Of a stretch of DNA of 22,661 nt, positions 16,416 through 22,661 are shown in pieces (the first letter of the stretch is position 1; each line of letters opens with the position of its first letter). Made by a program: the position numbers and the translations under genes. Source of the stretch: Rhodobacteraceae bacterium UBA6273 (lineage in GTDB: Bacteria; Pseudomonadota; Alphaproteobacteria; Rhodobacterales; Rhodobacteraceae); the NCBI GenBank assembly GCA_002440625.1, contig DJUV01000218.1, forward strand, positions 1 through 22,661. The letters are read 5' to 3'. The notes below the pieces were generated by a model. It made no database searches, was not told the DNA's origin, and worked only from the letters and a program-made list of their open reading frames with translations.

Positions 16416-18098
16416 TTGAGAGACTTCAGCCCAGCCTGGCAGGACGATGTGCACCGCCAGCTTGCGCGGCTGAAGGCCGATCTGGTTTCCCGCCACGCCG
16501 GAATTCTACTGACCTTTGCCCTCGGCTCGTTTCTCCTGCCGTTCTGGGTGATCTTCTTTTGCTACATCGCCTTGATCGGCGCTGACATTGCCCAGACGCG
16601 GCTCCTGCGTCGCCTTGCGCATGAGCCGTCACGGTTGCGCAACCTGATGTTCCTTGTCGTCTCGGCGCTGACCAATGTGTTCTACCTCCTGCCCGCGGCA
16701 CTGGTCTGGCGGATGGACGATCCGCTGCTGAAGTTCCTTGCCTTCCTCGCCGTTGTCGGCGCCCTCCTCAATGCCTCCAGCGTGCGCTCCGCCCATCTGC
16801 CCTGCGGCATCGCCACCGGGCTGCCCGCGGCGCTGGTCGCCCTCTGGATGCCGCTTTCGGAAATGACGAGCACCGAAACGGAGCTGAGTGGCGCGCTGGC
16901 GCTTGGCGGCTGCATCGCGCTCTTGGGCTATTTCATCTCGGCGCTTTTGCAGAACCATCGCGCCCAGCGCGATCTGGTCGAGGTCGCCGAGCGAGCCCGC
17001 GAAGCGAGTGCCGCGAAGACACGGTTCCTCGCCGCGATGGATCATGAGGTGCGGACGCCGCTCAACGCGCTCCTCGGCCACAGCCAGCTCCTGCGGGAAG
17101 CGACCGGCATCGAGGCGGCGCGCGGTCACGCCGCCCAGATCGAGCTTGCCGCCCGCGGCCTTGAAACGCTGGTCGAGGATGTCGTCGACCTTTCTGCCGC
17201 CGCCGAGGGCAAACTTCAGTTCCGCCCCGCCACCGTCGTCATCCGGCCCGAGATCGAACGGATCGAGCGGCAGATCCTGCCGCTCATCGGCGGGACTTCC
17301 GCGCGCATCACCACCGAGGTTGCCCCCGAAGTACCGGAATTCGGCCGCTTCGATCCGGTCCTCTTGCGCAAGTGCCTGACCCATCTTGCGAGCATCGCGA
17401 TCAGCGAGCACGATCTGGCCCAACCGGTCGAGCTCAACGCCCGCTGCGCCCTTGCGCCGGGCCGCAAGGATCGCCTGCGGTTCACGATGGCGGCTGACAA
17501 GCCTGCCGCCGTGCTTCCCGATGCCAGTGAACGTCCCCGCCTTGCCGGACTTGAAGGCGAAACCATCGGTCTTTCGCTCGTGAACAGCATCGCCGCGGTG
17601 ATGGGGGCGAACAGCGCTGTCCTGCGGGCACCGGACCATACGCTTGTGGCCCGGATCGAACTGCCCTTCGTCACGGTGCCCGATCCGCCAGCGACGGGGG
17701 CGGAGACAGTCTATGGCCGGCTCCGCACCCTTGTCGTCGACGACATCTCCAGCAACCGGCTCGTCGTTGCCCAGATGCTGCGCAGCCTCAGGATCGAGGC
17801 GACCGAAGCAGCCAGCGGTCCCGATGCTCTCGAACGCTTGGCGGCCGGTGAATACGACCTCGTGCTACTCGACATGAACATGCCGGACATGGACGGCGAG
17901 GCGACGCTGCAGTCAATCCGGCAGTCCGGCGCGCCTTGGGCCAATGTGCCCGTGGTCGCGCTGACGGCCGATACGCTCGGCAATCTGCGCGACCATTACC
18001 TGCATATCGGCCTGAATGGCTTCCTGACAAAGCCCCTCGACCGCCGCGTGCTCTGGTCCGAGATTCTGTCAGCCTGCCCGCCGCCTCCGCCGCTCTAG
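16416..18098 (+). CDS. Membrane hybrid histidine kinase with degenerate ATP-binding domain
   Basis: Encodes 560 residues. Five or six hydrophobic segments fill about 27-178. A dimerisation/phosphoacceptor helix follows, with H210 in AAMDHEVRTPLNALLGH. The presumed ATPase domain (about 266-418) is degenerate: where an N-box should give N-L-x-x-N-A it has H-L-A-S-I-A near 323-328, and no DxGxG motif is present; only a G2-like GETIGLSLV remains near 381-389. The C-terminal receiver (about 436-552) is intact, with D442/D443, phosphoacceptor D486 in LLDMNMPDMDG, T517 and K539. The start is TTG: an in-frame TAG lies 45 bases upstream with no ATG or GTG between, and GGACGGA precedes it. It may be a phosphatase or phosphotransfer protein rather than an active kinase. 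Confidence 0.88.
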   Translation: MRDFSPAWQDDVHRQLARLKADLVSRHAGILLTFALGSFLLPFWVIFFCYIALIGADIAQTRLLRRLAHEPSRLRNLMFLVVSALTNVFYLLPAALVWRMDDPLLKFLAFLAVVGALLNASSVRSAHLPCGIATGLPAALVALWMPLSEMTSTETELSGALALGGCIALLGYFISALLQNHRAQRDLVEVAERAREASAAKTRFLAAMDHEVRTPLNALLGHSQLLREATGIEAARGHAAQIELAARGLETLVEDVVDLSAAAEGKLQFRPATVVIRPEIERIERQILPLIGGTSARITTEVAPEVPEFGRFDPVLLRKCLTHLASIAISEHDLAQPVELNARCALAPGRKDRLRFTMAADKPAAVLPDASERPRLAGLEGETIGLSLVNSIAAVMGANSAVLRAPDHTLVARIELPFVTVPDPPATGAETVYGRLRTLVVDDISSNRLVVAQMLRSLRIEATEAASGPDALERLAAGEYDLVLLDMNMPDMDGEATLQSIRQSGAPWANVPVVALTADTLGNLRDHYLHIGLNGFLTKPLDRRVLWSEILSACPPPPPL

Positions 18099-18100
18099 GT

Positions 18101-20398
18101 TCAGTTCGGGTTGTCCATGCGGAGAGTGACCAGCACCGATCCCTTGGACCCGCCCAGCCAGTTCAGCGTGACCCGGTCCTTCGACGCCCCCTGCTCAACC
18201 GCCGCGTAAGGCATGTCGCTCCGCCGCTCCCCGACCGGGCCGGTGATCATCCCTTGTGCAACCACCGCTTCCACGTTGCGCGCCCAGCCGCCGAACGGGA
18301 GGTATGCCGCGCCATCCACCGTCCAGACCGTCGCGATGCTCGCCTGATCGTGGCGGATGCGGACCGGGTTCGCGCAAAGCTGCGTCACGGCAGTGAAGCT
18401 GTTCGCCCCGACCGAAATATTGCGCATCCGGGCGTTGTCGAGTGGAGCAAACGTCGTGTCCACCGCCTCGATGCGGTCAACCGCCCCGTTCAGGGCTTTG
18501 AACACATTGCCACTGAGGTTCAGCCCCTGGACGAAATGCCCCGCGCCATAGGGCTTGATGACAAACCAGCGAAACCAGGGCGCCACATCGCTTGCAGTAA
18601 AGCTGTTGCCGGTGACGGTCAGCCCGCTGAAGGAATACTGGTTGGCGAAGGACGGATCGCTTTCATACTCGTTCGTCCACTCGATGTACGAATTGTCGAT
18701 GTAATTGCCCGTCAATGTCGTCTTCACATCAGTGCCTGACAGGACGAGGCCAGGAAGCCGCACCCCCGCGGCCTGATCGTCGCCCTGAAACCAGTGATTG
18801 CCCGAGATGAGATTGCCCGCCCCGCCAAGGACGCCGAAATGCCGGAAGTGCATCGCCCGGTTGTCGCGGATCTTCAGGTCGTTGTTATTGGCATTGAAGC
18901 CGATCGACTGGCGGTCCTGCGACCGGAGCGGGCTTTCATTCGACGCGAACTGGCAGCGGTCGATCATCATGCCCTGGCAGCCGTCACCGATGGAGGTGAT
19001 GCCGCGGTCGCGGGGCTTGGTGACATGGCAGTCGCGGATCTGGAACACCGACCCGCTCGGCGCCAGCATGATGGCGCTGGCGATGCCGTTGCACTGCAAC
19101 TCGAGATCGTCGAGCGTCATTTTCGACAGCGCCGAAAAGCCCGCGAAATCGAGGACATACTTGAACCGGGTGAAGGTGTAGACCTGCGTTCCCGCCGCGC
19201 CGTAAAGCGGCTGGCTCAGCGCCACCGTCGCCGCCCCGACATTGACCGAGGTCACATAAACCTCGCGCCCAACCCCGGTGCCCGTGACCAGCGACCCCAC
19301 CGCGACGTTGGCGATGTTCACCACACCCGTCAAAACCCGCTCGTTCGCCGTGCTGTATGTCGCCTGCGAGGTTGCGACGGTCGGCGCCCAGGCGGGGCCG
19401 TCGATGACGTTGAACTGCCCGTTGCGGATCACGCGGCGGGTGGCGAAGGTGGTCTTGTTGTTCACCGCCGCCTGCATGTCGATCGGCGCCGTCACCTCGA
19501 TCCGCCGGCCGCAAAGATCAAGCGACTCGTGGTCGGCGAAGTTCAGAAGCGCCTGGAACGCCTTCCTGAACCCAAGCTCCTCGTCGCCGAAGGCCGCGGC
19601 ATAGCTGTTGAGGTCAAAGCTCCGCGTCATGGCGAGACGGCGGTTCACCGGCATCGTCACCCTGCCCTCGAACCGCGCCGGCGCCTCGATAGTGACATCG
19701 CCGTCAAGGAAATAGGTCCCGGCCGAGATCAGGAGCGTGCGCCCTGTCGCTGCCGCAGCAGCATCCGCCGCCTCGAAGGCCGCCGCGTCATTGGCGATGC
19801 CGTCACCCACCGCGCCGTAATCGCGCACATCGACAACGTCGAGCATGTTGCGCAGGAAAACCGAGGTCACATCCTCGATCTCGATATCGTCGATGCGCAC
19901 CACGCCGCCATTCGGCCCGGTCAGGTCCAGCCCGAAATGGCCAAAGATCGCCGCCGTGCCCCAGCTCATGCCGACGCCCGTTCGCCTGCCGGTGCCGACG
20001 ATGGCCTCAACCGTCTCGACCTTGCCGTAGGCGGTCAGTTGCACCGGCGCCCCCGTCTCGACCACGCCCGGCACCTGCACATTGCCGGCACCCCCCGCCC
20101 ACCCGGCGATGCGCACCGCCGGGAGGTTGCCGCTCATCGCCTTGACCCTCGCTCGGACGCGGAGATAGCAGCCCGGCAGGATCGGCGTGTCGCCGGTATG
20201 GCGCAGCTTGACGGTAGCCGAGGATTTCAACAGTTCGAGGCAGCCGCCGAAATCCTGATCGGCCGGCACCAGCACCGCGTCGGGCGACCCGTTCCAGCTC
20301 GGCGCGCCCGGCGTGCCGTCGCCGCTCGACCAGAGATCAAGCCCCAGTTGGAACGCCGGCGGCATGAAGACCAGCCCGTCGGTAATCGCCTTGTTCAT
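18101..20398 (-). CDS. Right-handed parallel beta-helix protein (pectate lyase 3 superfamily), spike-like
   Basis: Encodes 765 residues from MNKAITDGLVFMPPAFQLGL, with AAGAAGGG shortly upstream; a start 38 codons earlier has no support. Residues about 40-180 look like a beta-sandwich domain. The Pectate_lyase_3 entry motif VRDYGAVGDGIANDAAAFEAA is at about 191-211. Repetitive beta-helix sequence with many Asn/Gly turns (NLISGNHWF, LTVTGNSFT, LNLSGNVFK) runs to about 690. Near 360-400 is VGSLVTGTGVG...VTSV, a small module often seen in phage tail proteins. No signal peptide is visible, which argues against a secreted pectin lyase and fits a virion, GTA or cell-surface spike. No phage genes flank it. 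It converges with the hybrid kinase gene, two bases between stops. Confidence 0.8.
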   Translation of the reverse strand: MNKAITDGLVFMPPAFQLGLDLWSSGDGTPGAPSWNGSPDAVLVPADQDFGGCLELLKSSATVKLRHTGDTPILPGCYLRVRARVKAMSGNLPAVRIAGWAGGAGNVQVPGVVETGAPVQLTAYGKVETVEAIVGTGRRTGVGMSWGTAAIFGHFGLDLTGPNGGVVRIDDIEIEDVTSVFLRNMLDVVDVRDYGAVGDGIANDAAAFEAADAAAAATGRTLLISAGTYFLDGDVTIEAPARFEGRVTMPVNRRLAMTRSFDLNSYAAAFGDEELGFRKAFQALLNFADHESLDLCGRRIEVTAPIDMQAAVNNKTTFATRRVIRNGQFNVIDGPAWAPTVATSQATYSTANERVLTGVVNIANVAVGSLVTGTGVGREVYVTSVNVGAATVALSQPLYGAAGTQVYTFTRFKYVLDFAGFSALSKMTLDDLELQCNGIASAIMLAPSGSVFQIRDCHVTKPRDRGITSIGDGCQGMMIDRCQFASNESPLRSQDRQSIGFNANNNDLKIRDNRAMHFRHFGVLGGAGNLISGNHWFQGDDQAAGVRLPGLVLSGTDVKTTLTGNYIDNSYIEWTNEYESDPSFANQYSFSGLTVTGNSFTASDVAPWFRWFVIKPYGAGHFVQGLNLSGNVFKALNGAVDRIEAVDTTFAPLDNARMRNISVGANSFTAVTQLCANPVRIRHDQASIATVWTVDGAAYLPFGGWARNVEAVVAQGMITGPVGERRSDMPYAAVEQGASKDRVTLNWLGGSKGSVLVTLRMDNPN

Positions 20399-20521
20399 CG
20401 GTTGAACCCTTCTTGCTCTCGCGGCCCCGCATAGGCCGGACGGGAACGGGTTGCCCCTTCCCGCCCGCCGCTGCAGGCTGCCTGCTCCTGTCGGAAAATC
20501 CCTGGGGCGCACCGGCCCTCG

Positions 20522-20544
20522 CCGCCGGTTCTAGTACCCGGCGG
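20522..20544 (-). terminator. Hairpin downstream of the DUF4864 gene
   Basis: CCGCCGG (20522-20528) pairs with CCGGCGG (20538-20544) around a 9-base loop. It begins 30 bases past the DUF4864 stop on the minus strand, ahead of the beta-helix gene. There is no clear U-run, so it may act as a factor-dependent or weak terminator. Confidence 0.45.
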
Positions 20545-20574
20545 TAAGAAAGCCCTTAGAGCACCGCGCGCTCT

Positions 20575-20982
20575 TCAGACCGCCGCGCCCTGATCCGGTA
20601 CCGGCACCACGCCGTCGATCCGCCAGCCGCCGGTCCCGGGGATCATCTCATAGTCGAAAAGATGCAGCGCGCCGGCCCCGTCGCGGAACCCCATCCGCTG
20701 CACCCATTTGCCGCCCTCGGTCCTGAGGTCGAAATAGACGACCTCCGCGGGATGCCAGATCATCGGATAGCCCTGCCGCACCATGCCGCCAAAAATTTCC
20801 GGCGACGGAAAGATCGCCTGAATGCCCGGCGAGGCATAGGAATAGGCGGTCGGCAGATCGCCCGCGCCGAAAGCCGTGACCTGATCGCCGATGACATCGC
20901 GGATATCTGCCGCCTCGTCTGCCACAGCAAAACTGGCGGCAAGGCTCAGCACGGCAGCACCGGCCAGACGGATCAGCTTCAT
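20575..20982 (-). CDS. DUF4864 exported protein
   Basis: Encodes 135 residues. A classical signal peptide (MKLIRLAGAAVLSLAASFAVA) with probable cleavage after A21 points to the periplasm. The mature part has the DUF4864 pattern: AADIRDVIGDQVTAFGAGDLPTAYSYASPGIQAIFPSPEIFGGMVRQGYP, then YFDLR and a C-terminal GGWRIDGV. The fold is probably a small NTF2-like/cystatin-like barrel; the function is unknown. The start ATG has GCGGAG upstream. It is divergent from the CHAD-domain gene, 98 bp apart, and precedes the beta-helix gene on the same strand by 176 bp with a hairpin between, so co-transcription is uncertain. Confidence 0.85.
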   Translation of the reverse strand: MKLIRLAGAAVLSLAASFAVADEAADIRDVIGDQVTAFGAGDLPTAYSYASPGIQAIFPSPEIFGGMVRQGYPMIWHPAEVVYFDLRTEGGKWVQRMGFRDGAGALHLFDYEMIPGTGGWRIDGVVPVPDQGAAV

Positions 20983-21080
20983 CTCCGCATCCCTCCACCA
21001 AACTGTTACAATGACAGTGTAGCTGCCCGGTGACGTGATCCAAAATCAATTCCCCTTGGCCGCTTCGCCCGGAGATCATC

Positions 21081-21956
21081 TTGCCCTTCGCCTTCCGACC
21101 TGACGACAAGTCCAGCGAAAAGTCCGTGCGCCGCATCGCTGGTGAACTTCTGGAAACCTCCCGCCTGATCCTCGGCGATGCGTCGCTGCCGCGTGCGACG
21201 CTGGTGCATGAGCTTCGCAAGAACGTGAAGAAGACCCGCGCGCTTCTCCGCCTCGTCCGCCCCGGCTTCCGCGACTTCGAACACCAGAGCGCCGCCCTGC
21301 GCGAGGCCGCTCGCCTCATCGCCCCGCTCCGCGATGCCGATGTGCTCACCCTGACCTTCGATCGCGCCGCCGGGCGAACCGATCTGCCGCGGGCGGAAAC
21401 CGCCGCCCTCCGCGACCGCCTCGCCCCGGCCTCCGCCGAGGCGATCAAGCCCGAGGAGCGCCTTGAGGCGCATCGTCAGGCGCTTGCCGCCATCGAAGCG
21501 GGTGTCGACGACTGGAAAATCCGCCACAAGGGCTTCGACAGCCTCTCAGGCGGGCTTGAGCGGTCTTGGGACGCCTGCCGCCGCTCCATGCGCAAGGCGC
21601 GCGACAGGACGGATGCGGAGGCGCTCCACCTCTTCCGCAAGCGGGTCAAGGACCACTGGTATCACGCCCGCCTTTTCAGCCCGATCTGGCCCGAGATGAT
21701 GGCCACCCATGTCTCCGCCTGCGACAAGCTTGGCGAGGCCCTCGGCGATGCCCGCGATCTCGCCATTCTGGTCGAAACCCTTGGCGGTGAGGCCTTTGCC
21801 GGTGACGACACCGCCACCGCGGTCGCCGACGCAGCGCGCGAGGAAGAAGCGAAGCTTCTCGCGAAGTCCTGGCGCGCCGGCGCGAGGCTCTTCGCTGAAC
21901 CGGCCCCGGCCCTCGCCCGCCGTTGGCGGAACTGGTGGGATATCTGGCGCGGCTGA
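21081..21956 (+). CDS. CHAD-domain protein (probable polyphosphate binding)
   Basis: Encodes 291 residues. Two CHAD half-repeats are visible: HELRKNVKKTRALLRLVRPGF at 43-63 and HLFRKRVKDHWYHARLF at about 183-199, each starting with a conserved His followed by a basic helix; LGEALGDARDLAIL near 217-230 belongs to the second half. CHAD domains are all-helical and bind polyphosphate with their basic surface. The start is TTG with GGAGAT six bases upstream; no better start is seen. No CYTH triphosphatase domain or polyphosphate kinase gene is adjacent, so this is a stand-alone CHAD protein. It converges with the lysyl-tRNA synthetase gene, six bases between stops. Confidence 0.88.
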   Translation: MPFAFRPDDKSSEKSVRRIAGELLETSRLILGDASLPRATLVHELRKNVKKTRALLRLVRPGFRDFEHQSAALREAARLIAPLRDADVLTLTFDRAAGRTDLPRAETAALRDRLAPASAEAIKPEERLEAHRQALAAIEAGVDDWKIRHKGFDSLSGGLERSWDACRRSMRKARDRTDAEALHLFRKRVKDHWYHARLFSPIWPEMMATHVSACDKLGEALGDARDLAILVETLGGEAFAGDDTATAVADAAREEEAKLLAKSWRAGARLFAEPAPALARRWRNWWDIWRG

Positions 21957-21962
21957 AAGGCC

Positions 21963-22661
21963 TCAGGCCCCCTTCAGCGCCTTTTCGATTAGAGCAATGC
22001 TCTCATCCACACCGTAAAGTGCGATGAACCCGCCGAAGCGCGGGCCCTGTGACGCGCCCAGAAGCACCTCGTAAAGCGCCGTGAACCAGTCGCGGAGCGG
22101 TTCGAACCCGTGCTCCTTGCCAACCGCAAAGACCATCGACTGCAAGGCCTCCGCGTCCAGCCCGCCGTCCCAGACCTTCAGCCGCGCGACGAGATCCTCC
22201 ATCGCCGCGCGTTCCTTGTCGGAAGGCGCCCGGAAGACCCGGCCCGGGGCGACGAAATCGTTGAAATAGCGCACGGCAAACCCCGCCGCCGCATCCATCT
22301 GCGGGTTCTTCTCCGGCGTCGCCTCGGGCGCATAGCGCCGGATGAACCCCCAAAGCCCGTCCTTGTCCTTGGCTCCCGCGACACTCGCCAGATTGAGCAA
22401 CATCGCAAACGGCACCACCATATCGGACTCGGGCGGCAACCCGTTGTGGATATGCCAGACCGGATTGGCGAGCCTCAACGCCTCATCCTGATCTGGGAAG
22501 GCGCGGAGCTGCTGGTGATACTCGTCCACCGCCTTCGGGATCACGTCGAAATGCATCCGCTTCGCCGTCTTCGGCTTCTGGTACATGAAATAGCCCAGCG
22601 ATTCCGTCGCGGCATAGGTCAGCCATTCGTCGATGGTCAGCCCGTTGCCCTTCGACTTCGA
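21963..22661 (-). CDS. lysK: Class I lysyl-tRNA synthetase, C-terminal part (5' end outside window)
   Basis: The frame is open from the right edge to TGA and encodes 232 residues. The first visible residues, SKSKGNGLTIDEW, are the end of the KMSKS signature loop, so the Rossmann catalytic domain lies beyond the window. The following AATESLGYFMYQKPKTAKRMHF segment and the helical C-terminal domain (GLPPESDMVVPFAMLLNLAS, LYEVLLGASQGPRFGGFIALYG) match class I LysRS, found in archaea and alphaproteobacteria, and not the more common class II enzyme. It charges tRNA-Lys. No damage is visible. The gene converges with the CHAD gene. Confidence 0.94.
   Translation of the reverse strand, partial: SKSKGNGLTIDEWLTYAATESLGYFMYQKPKTAKRMHFDVIPKAVDEYHQQLRAFPDQDEALRLANPVWHIHNGLPPESDMVVPFAMLLNLASVAGAKDKDGLWGFIRRYAPEATPEKNPQMDAAAGFAVRYFNDFVAPGRVFRAPSDKERAAMEDLVARLKVWDGGLDAEALQSMVFAVGKEHGFEPLRDWFTALYEVLLGASQGPRFGGFIALYGVDESIALIEKALKGA

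Noticed and set aside
18101..20398. Possible prophage remnant around the spike-like gene
   Set aside because: Neighbours are ordinary chromosomal genes; no capsid, terminase, integrase, repressor or attachment repeats were found.
18794..20434. A 546-codon plus-strand open frame opposite the beta-helix gene
   Set aside because: Arg/His-rich mirror of the beta-helix frame; the minus-strand product has clear domain structure.
1..22661. CRISPR arrays, insertion sequences, toxin-antitoxin or defence genes
   Set aside because: No regularly spaced repeats, transposase motifs or paired small genes of that kind were seen on either strand.

Overview
The window is GC-rich, densely packed and, apart from one intergenic block, strongly coding. 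It looks like a chromosomal segment of an alphaproteobacterium of the Rhodobacteraceae type. Pointers are the etfB-etfA-hbd order, a class I lysyl-tRNA synthetase, a BicA-like SulP transporter with a STAS domain, the YcjX/YcjF pair, and GC-rich hairpins without U-runs at gene ends. The genus assignment is inference. No rRNA, tRNA, CRISPR array, insertion sequence, integrase or prophage block was seen.

Layout. 1-2150 (+): end of etfB, then etfA, a double hairpin, and hbd (3-hydroxybutyryl-CoA dehydrogenase): electron transfer and acyl-CoA/PHB metabolism. 2147-7451 (-): ycjX-ycjF, then a large DUF2339 polytopic membrane protein. 7612-8379 (+): truA, divergent from ycjX. 8457-13693 (-): acs, adk, an MHS-type MFS transporter and a single-domain response regulator. 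13694-14056: the only non-coding stretch above 300 bp; it carries a very AT-rich block and a perfect dyad upstream of acs. 14057-15772 (-): SulP transporter. 15871-18098 (+): a HugZ-like flavin-binding split-barrel protein and a membrane hybrid histidine kinase with a degenerate ATP-binding domain. 18101-20398 (-): a right-handed beta-helix protein resembling phage/GTA spikes. 20575-20982 (-): an exported DUF4864 protein. 21081-21956 (+): a CHAD-domain protein. 21963 to the end (-): C-terminal part of class I lysyl-tRNA synthetase, cut at its KMSKS loop.

How the genes fit together. The most coherent metabolic unit is acs-adk. Acetyl-CoA synthetase releases AMP, and the adenylate kinase gene starts four bases after the acs stop, so AMP made by acetate activation could be returned to the ADP/ATP pool. 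A carboxylate-type MHS transporter follows and may supply the substrate. The etf/hbd genes at the left edge act downstream on acyl-CoA. The rest is a mix of housekeeping (truA, lysK), envelope proteins (YcjX/YcjF, DUF2339) and signalling.

I did not find a clear new defence or mobile system. The best leads are the acs-adk coupling with its dyad and AT-rich leader, the hybrid kinase that lacks ATP-binding motifs but keeps phosphotransfer residues, the 155-residue periplasmic insertion in the transporter, and the solitary spike-like beta-helix protein.
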